Shown here: positions 9,481 through 19,062 of the stretch, piece by piece
How positions within the stretch are numbered: the stretch's first letter is position 1
Layout of the letters: every line of letters starts with the position of its first letter
Assembly: GCF_009763805.1 (NCBI RefSeq)
Contig: NZ_CP046804.1
Coordinates: 2,976,001 to 3,040,000, forward strand
Reading direction: 5' to 3'
Source of the DNA: Vibrio cidicii
GTDB taxonomy: Bacteria; Pseudomonadota; Gammaproteobacteria; Enterobacterales; Vibrionaceae
DNA length: 64,000 nt
The notes under the pieces: model-generated
Databases searched by the model: none
What the model saw: the letters and a program-made list of their open reading frames with translations, nothing else
What the model was told of the DNA's origin: nothing
Position numbers and translations under genes: made by a program

Positions 9481-10291
9481 AAACTGCTTGGGAGACTTTC
9501 CCACCATCGAAGTCACCATAGCGGTAAATGCGCTGTGGCTTGCATAGCCCAACTCTTGAGCAATTTGGCCGATAGGTATTTTTTGTGCGCCCAATACTAT
9601 CGCCCGTGCGAGCAAGGCTTGCTGGCGCCATTGGCTAAAAGTCATATGCAGTTCACGTTTGAACAATCTGCCAATGGTACTCTCACTTGCTCCGACTTGC
9701 TTAGCTAACTCCGCTAGGCTGGTTTGTTGCTGTGGTGCTTGTAAAAACAGTGTACATAAGTGAGACAAACGCTTTTCTGTCGGCATGGGGACACCAACGG
9801 GGAGCAATATGCTCTGTTGAATATCACGGACGATCAGATGGCATAGTGAAGCGTATGTCGCGTCGTCCCACTCATTTGGCGAGCCTTTCGCCATCGTTTC
9901 TCACCAACTCGGCCAATAGGTGGCTAACTTCAAAACATCCACACTCAGTCCATGTTTCAAGCCCACAATTGCCTGTGCTAAAGCGGTTTTGAGCGAATAA
10001 GTAAACGGAAAACAGTTTTGCTCTTTCGAGTAGTGAGGCGGAGTGCAGTTTATTGGGTGGAATCCAAACGGCATGTTGCGGTGGAACCCAGTAGCTGGCG
10101 TTAGGGGTTTTAACCAAAACGACACCCGTATCAGAAAAGACTAACTGTCCCCAAGGATGCAAATGTAATGAGACTTCTGCGCGTTGCTCTACGACTTTAG
10201 TGATTGCTCTGATTGGGTGTTGGTTACTTAGTTCCAGTTGCTGCATGGGCTCGGTTCGGAAGATTGACGTCTGCTCAATAGTTTTTGCCAT
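9469..10291 (-). CDS. AraC family transcriptional regulator (frameshifted)
   Basis: The protein has an N-terminal cupin-like sensor domain (HLHPWGQLVFSDTGVVLV, then VPPQHAVWIPPN) and a C-terminal double helix-turn-helix (SLAELAKQVGASESTIGRLF; QELGYASHSAFTAMV). This is the layout of AraC regulators that commonly control a neighbouring MFS exporter gene. Two overlapping frames cover it. Deleting one T from 9897-9899 joins them as ELVRTMAKGSPNEW and gives 273 residues from the ATG at 10291; a TTG eight codons earlier is less likely. It is transcribed away from the CDPS gene and is the probable regulator of that cluster. The inducer is unknown. Confidence 0.85.
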
Positions 10292-10340
10292 ATTTACGAA
10301 ATTCCCATATTGCAATTTGTTGCATAAATACTCTCATAAC

Positions 10341-10379
10341 ATCATGAGGTTAGATAAATATTTTTATCTAGTCCTGATG
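10341..10379. promoter_or_regulatory. Inverted repeat in the araC-like/CDPS divergent promoter
   Basis: A perfect 8-bp inverted repeat, TAGATAAA-TATT-TTTATCTA (10351-10370), is extended by imperfect outer arms (CATCATGAGG and CCTGATG). It sits 45 bases before the CDPS start and 60 before the regulator start. It is a candidate operator for the adjacent regulator or an RNA hairpin in the CDPS leader. The symmetry is seen; the function is inferred. Confidence 0.5.
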
Positions 10380-10414
10380 AAAATTTTTTTATTCAATAAT
10401 TATGTGAGCAATCT

Positions 10415-10939
10415 ATGGGCAATCTGTCGATACCGAATGACAGCCTTCATTCATCCATTCCAATCGTCCAGTCCAACTTAACTTTGGCAGGAAAAGATGG
10501 CGATTTTGTTATTCAAGGTGAAACCTCGCGCTGTGAGGCAATTATCGGACAAGGAAAACATGCCCTTATCTGTATTAGTCCGTTTAACTCTCGCTTTTCT
10601 AAAGCGTATGTAAGTTCACTCGTCCTATTTATTGCAGAGCGTTTTAGCCAAGTCGATATCTTGATGCCTTGTATTGAAGAGGCATCAAGGTTGCTGATTG
10701 CTTCAGGGATAGATGAAAAAAAGGCGTTTAAGAAAACAGAGCGCGAGCTTCGTCACATCTTTGCTGAGTTACCGTTTTTCCTCAATACCCCATCTCTACT
10801 TGGTGTTACCCGATCAACGTTTTTCTATCACCGTCCATGGCCAATTGGTCAAGGTCTTTACGGTGGAACTTATCCCATTCAAGTCGATTCGCGACAGAGC
10901 TATGCGGTGGTAACGCCTAAAACGGAACAATTTTCATAA
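10415..10939 (+). CDS. Cyclodipeptide synthase (tRNA-dependent), internally deleted
   Basis: CDPSs use two aminoacyl-tRNAs to make cyclic dipeptides. The N-terminal Rossmann core is clear: GKHALICISPFNSRFS holds the Ser nucleophile (Ser55, equivalent to AlbC Ser37) and Asn58 (AlbC Asn40). The C-terminal core is also clear: FAELPFFLNTP, then FFYHRPWP with Tyr138-His139 matching AlbC Tyr202-His203, which marks the NYH subfamily. Glu118 matches AlbC Glu182 and lies 20 residues before the Tyr, exactly as in AlbC. Between Ser55 and Glu118 there are only 63 residues against 145 in AlbC, so about 80 are missing in frame around residues 113-115, and the catalytic Tyr178 position is His114. At 174 residues against the usual 220-250 the protein is probably inactive. 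A P450 remnant and an MFS gene follow. Confidence 0.82.
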   Translation: MGNLSIPNDSLHSSIPIVQSNLTLAGKDGDFVIQGETSRCEAIIGQGKHALICISPFNSRFSKAYVSSLVLFIAERFSQVDILMPCIEEASRLLIASGIDEKKAFKKTERELRHIFAELPFFLNTPSLLGVTRSTFFYHRPWPIGQGLYGGTYPIQVDSRQSYAVVTPKTEQFS

Positions 10940-10957
10940 CAATCAGGATAACTAACA

Positions 10958-11344
10958 ATGTCAAAGCTTGCTTCACTGAGCCTTTTTAATGCTCAGTTTA
11001 CCCATGATCCCTATTCATTTTATGAACGGTTACACCAAGATGATTTGATCTATTTTGATCAGGAGAATAATAGCTACTTTATTGGAAAGTTTGAGGACGT
11101 TGAGCGTATTCTGAAGTCTCCTCAGTTTACAACTAAACCGCTGATGCCACTTGAGGTATCTGCCAACATCATCCTCGATTTGTTGCCCCAACCACGTATG
11201 GCTAACCCTTCCTCCTACTGTGAAACGGGTCTTTATACTCGAGGGCCTTCGAGTTTAGTCCTGCATTTTACACCTCATAAAGAGTGCCTTGTGCAACCTG
11301 ACTCTTCCGACATTTGCACATCAGAGGTCGAGTATGGAAAGTAG
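10958..11344 (+). pseudogene. Cytochrome P450, internally deleted remnant
   Basis: The 128-codon frame joins two ends of a bacterial P450. Residues 1-62 are a typical N-terminus (NAQFTHDPYSFYERLHQDD, then the ILKSPQFTTKP end of the B-helix region). Residues 65-128 look like the C-terminus after the haem-binding loop: LEVSANIILDLL, then ETGLYTRGPSSLVLHF, the usual final beta-sheet. The central 270 or so residues, with the I helix, ExxR and the haem-ligand Cys, are absent, so it cannot be a working oxygenase. The junction keeps frame. P450s commonly tailor cyclodipeptides made by adjacent CDPSs. The stop overlaps the MFS start by 11 bases, so translation of this frame may help express the exporter. 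Confidence 0.78.
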
Positions 11345-12735
11345 AGAAGCCTCCGTCTTTACTCGACAGCAGTCTTGGGTCATTGTCTGCTTGGTCATTG
11401 GAGCCTGCTTGCCTTTAGTCGATGCCACTATTTTAGGTGTCGCGGTGCCGAGTTTAGCGCACAGCTTTAAAGCCGATATCGCAAAGCTACAATGGGTTTC
11501 TATTCTATATACGTTAGTTGCTACCGTAACCGTGACGGTGTGTGCTTGGGCAACACGTAAATGGGGAGCTAAGCGCTTATGGCTTTGGGGCCTTGGTATC
11601 TTTACCCTAAGTTCATTGTTTGCCGGCCTCTCTTCAACGATTGAAACATTGTTGCTAAGTCGCGCCCTTCAAGGTATTGGGGCCGGCATTATTATGACGG
11701 GTATGCAGACGGTATTGGTGTATTCAGTCGGTAAGCCGCTGCTGAAAACGGCGATGGCTACAATGGCAGTACCCACTGTACTTGCCCCCATTGTAGGGCC
11801 CGTGTTGGCGGGTTATCTTCTTGAAGTAGCAAATTGGCGCTGGATCTTCTACATCAACGTACCGATAGGTTTGCTAGCGATGTGCCTCTCTCTGATCAAG
11901 ATTAAGCGTGACCCTTTACAAGAAAGTAAGGCGTTTGATGTTATTGGCTTTACCTATTTGGCCACGGCCTTGCTGCTGCTTGTTTGGTCGTTATCATCAT
12001 TGGCGCAGACGGATTACAGTAGAGATAACGCTCTGGTCATGTCGCTCGGAGCCTGTTTGCTTGGTGCTATCTTATTAGTGCGGTTTATTAAACACATGAG
12101 ACGAGAAGAAAAGGGCGCTCTGATTCGTCTTCAGCCTTTTCGTGAAACGCTCATTTCAATCGGCTATAGGGCTGTTATTTTTAGCGAGCATTGGCTTCTA
12201 TGCGGGTTTATTTGCTTTGCCGATTCTGTTCATTCAAGGCTTGTTGCAAAGTGAATGGGTAACCAGTCTGTTGATTGGTGCTCATGGTGTTGGTGCACTA
12301 GTCGCTCGCCCTTATTTGAAAGCACTGTGCGAACGTATCGGTGTTGGTAACACGGCATTGATTGCTATCCTGCTGTCGATGATAGGGACAGCCCCCATGT
12401 TGTTGCCAAGTATTGGCTCTTTACCTGTGGTGATCGCTGTGTTGATGTTTGCTCGAGGTGCGGGGATGGGACTTTTGACCTTGTTGGCAATGTCGCATGT
12501 GTATCATGATGTAGAGGCAGAGTATGTTGCAGATGCCAGTGTGTTGTCTCGGATCGCCACTTTGCTAGGTGCGTCTTTTGGGCCTGCATTGGTCGCCCTA
12601 CTTTACTCGCTGGATTCAGGCATCATATCCACTCAAGCAGTGCTTGTGGGTTTAGTGATCCTCACCTTACTCTGCATTATCCCTACTTGGTATTTGCTTA
12701 AACTCGATCGGGCACTGTACAACCGAGTGAGTTGA
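11334..12735 (+). CDS. MFS (DHA2/EmrB-QacA-like) efflux transporter (frameshifted)
   Basis: This is a multi-helix major facilitator beginning MESREASVFTRQQSWVIV, with the DHA2 signatures LPLVDATILGVAVPSL in helix 1 and GPVLAGYLLE in helix 5. Two frames overlap. Deleting one A from 12145-12147 restores PFRERSFQSAIGLLFLAS and gives 466 residues. The first frame opens earlier, at 11289; I chose the ATG at 11334 after AGAGG. Drug:H+ antiporters of this class export toxic or secreted small molecules. Its place behind the CDPS and P450, under a divergent AraC regulator, suggests export of the cyclodipeptide product or self-protection. Confidence 0.87.
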
Positions 12736-12746
12736 AGGGCATGCTT

Positions 12747-12780
12747 GCTGGAAGCGATAGCGGATTAAGTCGCTTTCAGC
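12747..12780 (+). other. Stem-loop downstream of the MFS gene
   Basis: The arms GCTGGAAGCGA and TCGCTTTCAGC have one mismatch and enclose 12 bases. No T run follows on the plus strand, so it is a weak terminator candidate at best. The rest of 12781-12985 holds the ompR leader; I saw nothing else there. Confidence 0.4.
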
Positions 12781-12985
12781 AAAGCCGCAGGAGGTTACAA
12801 CGCCGAGCTTATCAATAGTACATGCACGGAGCACGCAACGCAGTTTGAAGTGCGCTGGCAACTCGCCTAATCTTCCACTAAAAGGTAATAAACGCTAACA
12901 ATTCTTTGTGCTTAAGTGTGCGAATTGATGTTACATTTTACTCGGCCGAATTGGGTGGCGATTTTGCAGATAGGTGGACAGACAG

Positions 12986-13705
12986 ATGCAAGAAAATTAT
13001 AAAATTTTGGTGGTCGATGACGATGCTCGCTTACGGGCGCTTTTAGAGCGTTACCTTTCTGAACAAGGTTTCCAAGTGCGTAGTGTCGCCAACGGAGAGC
13101 AGATGGATCGCCTACTGACGCGCGAAAACTTCCACCTGATGGTGCTGGATCTCATGCTACCGGGCGAAGATGGCTTGTCGATTTGCCGTCGTCTGCGTAA
13201 CGCTAACAACATGCTGCCTATTTTAATGCTGACCGCCAAAGGCGACGAAGTGGATCGCATTGTCGGCCTCGAAGTGGGCGCAGATGACTATCTGCCGAAG
13301 CCGTTTAACCCGCGTGAGCTCTTGGCTCGCATCAAAGCGGTGCTGCGTCGCCAAATCATCGAGCTGCCGGGCGCACCCAGCTCGGAAGAGAAAATTGTCG
13401 AGTTCGGTGAGTTTCGCTTAAACCTTGGCACCCGAGAGATGTTTCGTGGCGATGAGCCGATGCCGCTCACTTCCGGTGAGTTTGCCGTGCTGAAATCGCT
13501 GGTGACCAATGCGCGTGAGCCAATGTCGCGCGATAAACTGATGAACATGGCGCGTGGCCGTGAGTATTCCGCGATGGAGCGTTCCATCGATGTGCAAATC
13601 TCCCGTTTACGCCGCATGTTAGAAGAAGACCCAAGCAAACCGCGTTACATTCAAACCGTGTGGGGCTTGGGTTATGTGTTTGTCCCTGATGGCAAACAGG
13701 CCTAA
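12986..13705 (+). CDS. ompR: Osmolarity response regulator OmpR
   Basis: OmpR is 239 residues long, the same as in E. coli. The receiver domain has the phospho-acceptor Asp55 in MVLDLMLPGEDG and the conserved DDYLPKPFNP. The C-terminal winged helix ends RYIQTVWGLGYVFVPDG. The start at 12986 (MQENYKILVV) matches E. coli exactly; the frame extends four codons upstream. It is the cytoplasmic partner of EnvZ and controls porin and envelope genes. envZ follows after 81 bases that contain a short hairpin. Confidence 0.97.
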   Translation: MQENYKILVVDDDARLRALLERYLSEQGFQVRSVANGEQMDRLLTRENFHLMVLDLMLPGEDGLSICRRLRNANNMLPILMLTAKGDEVDRIVGLEVGADDYLPKPFNPRELLARIKAVLRRQIIELPGAPSSEEKIVEFGEFRLNLGTREMFRGDEPMPLTSGEFAVLKSLVTNAREPMSRDKLMNMARGREYSAMERSIDVQISRLRRMLEEDPSKPRYIQTVWGLGYVFVPDGKQA

Positions 13706-13729
13706 AGCGCGACATAATTCACTCCACAG

Positions 13730-13749
13730 TCCCTGGCTTTGCCCAGGGA
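13730..13749 (+). other. Hairpin between ompR and envZ
   Basis: TCCCTGG and CCAGGGA pair around a six-base loop. The downstream bases are only mildly T-rich, so it may act as an mRNA-processing or partial-termination site that lowers envZ expression relative to ompR. That role is inferred. Confidence 0.45.
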
Positions 13750-13786
13750 TTGTCGTTTATTGACGTTTCATCTGCCGAGGCTTGTC

Positions 13787-15080
13787 ATGCGAATTCGCAG
13801 TTCCTTTACTCAATCGATCCTCATCTTTGTCACTTTGCTGCTGGCCAGCCAAGTTTTCTCCTATTACGCCGTGTTTAACTACGCTTTGTTGCCCAGTTTG
13901 CAGCAGTTCAACAAAATTCTCGCTCACGAGCTCAACTTAGTGCTGGATGACAGCGGCGATCTGCACGCCAACGAGCCGCTGCGCCGCCAAGTGCTTGAGC
14001 AGCTTGGCGTGACGGTGCACCGAGAAGATAGCGAACAGGCGAAAGAGTTTGACCATGCGATGTCGATTGAGCTGATGAGTGAAGAGATGAGCCAGGAGCT
14101 CGGTTTCGGCAACCGAAGTGCGTCTCTTGCTGGGCAGTGAAAGTTATATTTTGTGGATGAAAATCGAAGCCATGCCCGGGTCGCTGATCCGCATTCCGCT
14201 CTCGGAGCTGCAAGAGGAAGATTTCGCGCCGCTGTTTCGCAACAGCTTGATTGTGGCGCTGCTGATTGTCGCGGGTGGCTGGTTGTTTATTCGTTTGCAA
14301 AACCGCCCTTTGATTGCGCTGGAAAAAGCCGCCAAAGAGGTGGGGCGCGGGGAAATTCCGCCGCCACTGCCGGAGAAAGGGGCGACGGAAATTCGCGCGG
14401 TGACGCGGGCTTTCAACCAGATGTCTCGTGGTATTCAAGAGTTGGAAGCGGACCGCGCGCTGCTGATGGCGGGCATCAGCCACGATTTGCGCACGCCACT
14501 AACGCGTATTCGACTCGCGACGGAGATGATGTCGCCAGAAGAGAGTTATCTCGCCGAAGGGATCATCAGCGACACCGAAGAGTGCAATGAGATCATTAGC
14601 CAGTTTATGGACTACCTAAAACCAGTCAACGCGCAATCTTTCACCCAAGTCGACATCAACACCATCGCCGGCGATGTGGCCAGCGCCGAAGGGGGCTACG
14701 AGGTGGCGATTGAAACCGCTTTTCAGCCGACGGTGCGTGATGCGTTTGGCAATCCGATTGCGATTAAGCGTGCGATCAGCAACTTGGTGGTCAACGCGCT
14801 GCGCTACGGCAACGGCTGGGTGAAAGTCAGCACCGGCATGACCGCCGACAACAAGCTGGTGTGGATCTGTGTGGAAGATAACGGCCCGGGGATCGACAAA
14901 TCGCAAGTGGCGAAGTTGTTTCAACCCTTTACTCGCGGCGATACGGCGCGCGGCAGCGAGGGGACGGGGCTTGGATTGGCGATTGTTAAGCGCATCGTCA
15001 GCCAGCACCACGGCTCGGTGGTGGTCAATAACCGCAGCGAAGGCGGGCTGAAAGTGCAAATCAGTTTTCCGACGCGCTAA
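13787..15080 (+). CDS. envZ: Osmosensor histidine kinase EnvZ (frameshifted)
   Basis: EnvZ is an inner-membrane kinase/phosphatase acting on OmpR. Its order is: membrane helix about 10-35, periplasmic domain, second helix about 153-170, HAMP domain, HisKA with the phospho-acceptor His in [20 protein letters not shown] (about residue 232), and HATPase with [11 protein letters not shown] and GTGLGLAIV. The frame breaks at 14104-14106. Removing one T restores [17 protein letters not shown] and gives 430 residues. The start at 13787 ([10 protein letters not shown]) is chosen by homology; the frame opens 16 codons earlier. It forms an operon with ompR and ends at a strong terminator. Confidence 0.94.
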
Positions 15081-15101
15081 GCGAACTAGCTAGTTAACAA
15101 C

Positions 15102-15133
15102 AAAATAGGGTTGCCAATGGCAACCCTATTTTT
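15102..15133. terminator. Bidirectional terminator between envZ and the permease gene
   Basis: AAATAGGGTTGCC and GGCAACCCTATTT form a 13-bp perfect stem with a three-base loop, flanked by A and T runs. It serves two converging genes. Confidence 0.93.
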
Positions 15134-15146
15134 CACGATGATTTGG

Positions 15147-16547
15147 TTACTGCGCTTGGGTCGCGCTTTGTGCTTGCTCGCTCTCTTCGTCGCGTAATTT
15201 CTCTGGTAGCAGCAGATTGAGCACAATCGCAGTGATACCGCCCGCCGCGACGCCCGAGGAGAAAATACTCTTAATGAAGTCCGGCATAAATTGCAGGATT
15301 TCCGGTTTCTGCGCGATGCCTAAGCCCATCGAGAACGACAGCGCCATAATCAAAATCGCGCGGCGATCAAGGTCGACGCGAGAGATGATGCGCACCCCAG
15401 CCGCGGCAATGGTGCCGAACATCACAATGGTCGCGCCGCCGAGAACCGGTTCAGGGATCAACTGCACAAAGCTGGCTACGCCCGGGAACAGCCCCAGCAG
15501 CACCAACATACCGGCAATAAAATAACCCACATAACGGCTGGCTACGCCCGTCAGCAAGATCACGCCGTTGTTTTGGCTAAACGTCGAGTTGGGGAAGCTG
15601 TTAAACACCGCCGCCAGCGCCGAGTTAAGGCCATCGGCCAGTACGCCGCCTTTGATGCGCTTCATGTACACTGGGCCTTTGACTGGCTCACCAGAAACTT
15701 CCGAGGTGGCGGTGATGTCGCCGATCGCTTCCAGTGCCGTGATAAAGAAAATCAGCACCAGAGGAATGAACAGTGACCAGTCAAAACTCAGGCCAAACTG
15801 CATCGGAATGGGCAGGGCAATCAGGTCGGTTTCTGCCTGTTGATGGGTGTTGACCATGCCCATAACGTAGGCCATCAGGTAGCCGACAAACATCGCGATC
15901 ACGATCGATGCGACGCGGATGTAAGGGTTTTTCGCCCGGTTAAGCAGCACAATCAAACCGAGCACGGTGCCCGCCAGCGCCAGTTTGTCTAGGCTGCCAA
16001 AAGTGCCATCGCCCAGTGCAGCATAGCCGCCGCCCATCGACACCAACCCGACTTGGATCAGAGTTAAACCAATCAGAGTCACCACAATGCCCGAGACCAA
16101 TGGCGTGATCACGCGGCGTGCGTATTCCAACACGCGCGATAGCAAAATTTCCGCAAAGGAGGCGACCAGAATAGTGCCAAAAATTGCCGCCATCATGGTT
16201 TCCACGTTCGCCCCGCCCGCTTTCAAAGAGAGGCCAGCAGCGATGATTGGGCCAAGGAAGTTGAAGCTGGTGCCTTGTACCGAGAGCAAGCCTGAGCCAA
16301 TCGGACCAAAGGTGCGGATTTGAATAAAAGAGGAGAGGCCAGAGGCAAACAGCGACATGCTGATGATGGTGTTGGTCTGCTCAGCAGAGACGCCAAGAGC
16401 CTGACAAATAATCAGCGACGGCGTGATCACCGCGACGAACATCGCCAGTAAATGTTGCAAGGCGGCGAACAGCGTTTGTGGCAGTGGTGGACGGTCATTG
16501 AGTTGATAAACTAAATCGTGCTTAGACGTGTTGTGTGGCGTTGTCAT
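15147..16547 (-). CDS. NCS2 family xanthine/purine permease
   Basis: This 466-residue protein has about 12-14 membrane helices and the NCS2 signatures [31 protein letters not shown] and [16 protein letters not shown]. The last two resemble xanthine permeases (XanP/UapC) more than uracil permeases, so I favour proton-coupled purine uptake. I chose the ATG at 16547 (MTTPHNTSK), which has AGGAAG just before it, over the in-frame start at 16568. It lies downstream of recG on the same strand. No purine riboswitch was recognised in the 210-base leader. Confidence 0.88.
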   Translation of the reverse strand: MTTPHNTSKHDLVYQLNDRPPLPQTLFAALQHLLAMFVAVITPSLIICQALGVSAEQTNTIISMSLFASGLSSFIQIRTFGPIGSGLLSVQGTSFNFLGPIIAAGLSLKAGGANVETMMAAIFGTILVASFAEILLSRVLEYARRVITPLVSGIVVTLIGLTLIQVGLVSMGGGYAALGDGTFGSLDKLALAGTVLGLIVLLNRAKNPYIRVASIVIAMFVGYLMAYVMGMVNTHQQAETDLIALPIPMQFGLSFDWSLFIPLVLIFFITALEAIGDITATSEVSGEPVKGPVYMKRIKGGVLADGLNSALAAVFNSFPNSTFSQNNGVILLTGVASRYVGYFIAGMLVLLGLFPGVASFVQLIPEPVLGGATIVMFGTIAAAGVRIISRVDLDRRAILIMALSFSMGLGIAQKPEILQFMPDFIKSIFSSGVAAGGITAIVLNLLLPEKLRDEESEQAQSATQAQ

Positions 16548-16759
16548 CTTGCTTCCTAATTTTATCAAAAGCTTAGCGCTCGCTGAATGGGAGGCTAAGT
16601 GGAACTGATCACATGTTCTGTGATTGCTGTTACTCAGAAATCAGTTCGGTTTGGAGGTGTGTGAGATCACAAATTTTGAGCGGCATTATAGGGCGATTAT
16701 TCTAAAAAGCAATCGTTTGCCTTGGTGGTTGGCAAATACGCAGGCACGCCAAAGCACGA

Positions 16760-18842
16760 TTAGGCTTTGGCGTAAACGTCGCGCTCACCGAGCCAGCGCT
16801 CGATGATCGCGGCGGCATTTTGCGGATATTGCTGATGAATAAAGCGGGCGGCGCGTTGCACCTCTGGGATAAGTCGTTGATCGCGCACCAGATCGGCAAT
16901 TTTAAACTCGGCGAGGCCAGTTTGCTTGGTGCCAAGCAGCTCACCGGGGCCGCGAATTTCCAAGTCGCGCTGGGCAATGACAAAGCCATCGTTGCTTTCG
17001 CGCAGCACGGCAAGGCGTTTTTGCGCGGTTTTGGACAGCGGCGCGTGATACAGCAGCACGCAGTGGCTGGCGACCGAGCCTCGACCAACGCGTCCGCGCA
17101 GCTGATGCAACTGCGCCAAGCCAAGGCGCTCGGGGTTTTCAATGATCATCAGGCTAGCGTTGGGCACGTCAACGCCAACTTCAATGACCGTGGTGGCGAC
17201 CAACAGGTGCAGCTCATTGTTTTTAAAAGCGTGCATTACCGCTTGCTTGTCGGCTGGTTTCATCCGGCCATGCACCAAGCCGATTTTCACTTCGGGCAAT
17301 TTTCGTTGCAGCTCTTCGGCGGTATCGGCCGCTGCTTGCGCTTCGAGCACTTCCGATTCATCAATCAAAGTACAAACCCAATACGCCTGTTTGCCTTCCT
17401 GGAGGCAGGCATGGCGAATGCGTTCAACGATGTCGTCGCGCTTGGTGTCAGGAATTGCCACGGTTTGGATCGGTGTGCGTCCGGGCGGCAGCTCATCGAT
17501 CACCGAGGTTTCCAAATCGGCGTAAGCCGTCATGGCGAGCGTGCGCGGAATCGGGGTCGCGGTCATGATCAACTGGTGCGGATATGCCCCTTGCTTTGCG
17601 CCTTTTTCGCGCAGCTCCAAACGCTGGTGGACACCAAAACGGTGCTGCTCGTCGATGATAACTAAGGCAAGGTGATGAAACACCACTTGTTCTTGGAATA
17701 AAGCATGCGTGCCGACCACCATCTGCGCTTCACCGCTGGCAATGCGCGCCAACTCGCTTTCACGGGCTTTGCCTTTGAGCTTGCCCGCCAGCCAGCCAAC
17801 TTGGATACCCATAGCAGAGAACCAGTTGGCAAAGTTGATGGCGTGCTGCTCGGCGAGCAGTTTCGGTCGGCGCCATCAGCGCAACTTGGTAGCCGTGCTC
17901 AATAGCGCGCACGGCGGCGAGCGCGGCGACTAAGGTTTTGCCGGAGCCGACATCGCCTTGCACTAAGCGCATCATTGGGTGGTTTTTCTCTAAGTCCGTC
18001 TCAATTTCGCGCACCACCCGCGCTTGTGCCTTAGTCGGTGAAAAAGGCAGTTGCGCTAACAACTGGTTTTTGAGCCTATCGACCGGGGCGAGCGGCAGAG
18101 CGACATCTTGTTGCCCTTTACTACGCACCGCCAGCATCGAGAGATTCTGTGCCAGCAGCTCTTCCATAATGAGGCGAATTTGCGCCGGATGTTTCCCTTG
18201 GTCAAACTGCTCTAAGTCGATGGATGGCGGCGGGCGATGGATGATGTGCAGCGCTTGGCCGAGCGTCAATTGCTGATCGTACAGACCGGGTGGCAGCAGT
18301 TCGCTGACTGCGCTTTTGTCGAGCAGCGCTAGCGCTTGCTCGGTTAAATTACGTAAGGTGATTTGCCTTAAGCCATCGGTAGTGGGGTAAACGGGCGTGA
18401 GGCTCTGTTCTACATCGGGTTTTTGTGCGGGGGCGAAAAATTTGTAATCGGGATGAACAATTTCCAGCCCCATATTGCCGCGCTTTACCTCGCCATAAGC
18501 GTGCACTAACTTACCGTCACTAAAGTTGTTTTTCATCGCCGCGGTGAAGTTAAAAAAGCGCAGGGTGATGGTGCCATTGCCATCGCTGATTTTCACCGTG
18601 AGCATTTTGCGTTTGCCAAACAGGGTATCGACCTGCATTACTTTGCCTTGTACCGCCGCCCACAGCCCGGCGTGCAGTTTGACGATCGGGTAAATACGGG
18701 TGCGATCTTCATAGCGCAGCGGCAGGTGAAACAGCAGATCCTGCACCGTGCGCAAACCGACTTTCTCCAGTTTTTCCGCCACTTTCGCACCCACGCCACT
18801 GAGTGAGGTTAGTGGGATGGCAGATAACAGTTGCGCAGACAT
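16760..18842 (-). CDS. recG: ATP-dependent DNA helicase RecG (frameshifted)
   Basis: RecG is a branch-migrating helicase for stalled forks and Holliday junctions. It has an N-terminal wedge/OB domain, Walker A GDVGSGKT, Walker B DEQHRFG, motif III-like TATPIPRTLAM, and the TRG-like C-terminus. Two frames overlap. Deleting one T from 17861-17863 restores MAPTELLAEQHAINFANWF and gives 693 residues, exactly the E. coli length. It follows trmH in the gmk-rpoZ-spoT-trmH-recG order, but here an 8-bp tandem repeat fills the trmH-recG gap just upstream of its start. Confidence 0.94.
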
Positions 18843-18920
18843 AACGGCCTCAAGGCAATGATAAACATAGCGTTATGTTAACCATCTGGCTGTGTTTTTG
18901 TACAGGGAAAATATGCTTTA

Positions 18921-19060
18921 GAAACTAGGAAACTAGGAAACTAGGAAACTAGGAAACTAGGAAGCTAGGAAGCTAGGAAGCTAGGAAGCTAGGGAACTAG
19001 TAATCTAGGAACTAGAAAACTAGAAAACTAGAAAACTAGAAAACTAGAAAACTAGAAAAC
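18921..19060. repeat. 8-bp tandem repeat array (GAAACTAG family)
   Basis: There are seventeen complete units plus a partial one: five GAAACTAG, four GAAGCTAG, GGAACTAG, TAATCTAG, a 7-base GAACTAG, then five AAAACTAG and AAAAC. Every unit ends in CTAG. The blocks of identical variants indicate expansion by slippage. The array lies between recG (start 18842) and trmH (stop 19063), in the recG leader on the minus strand. Confidence 0.97.
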
Positions 19061-19062
19061 GC

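Noticed and set aside
11161..11344. The P450 C-terminal segment as frameshifted noise
   Set aside because: I first took the second half as out of frame, but ETGLYTRGPSSLVLHF fits the normal end of a P450, so an in-frame deletion explains it better.
18921..19060. A CRISPR-like reading of the repeat array
   Set aside because: Units are contiguous octamers with no spacers and no cas genes nearby.
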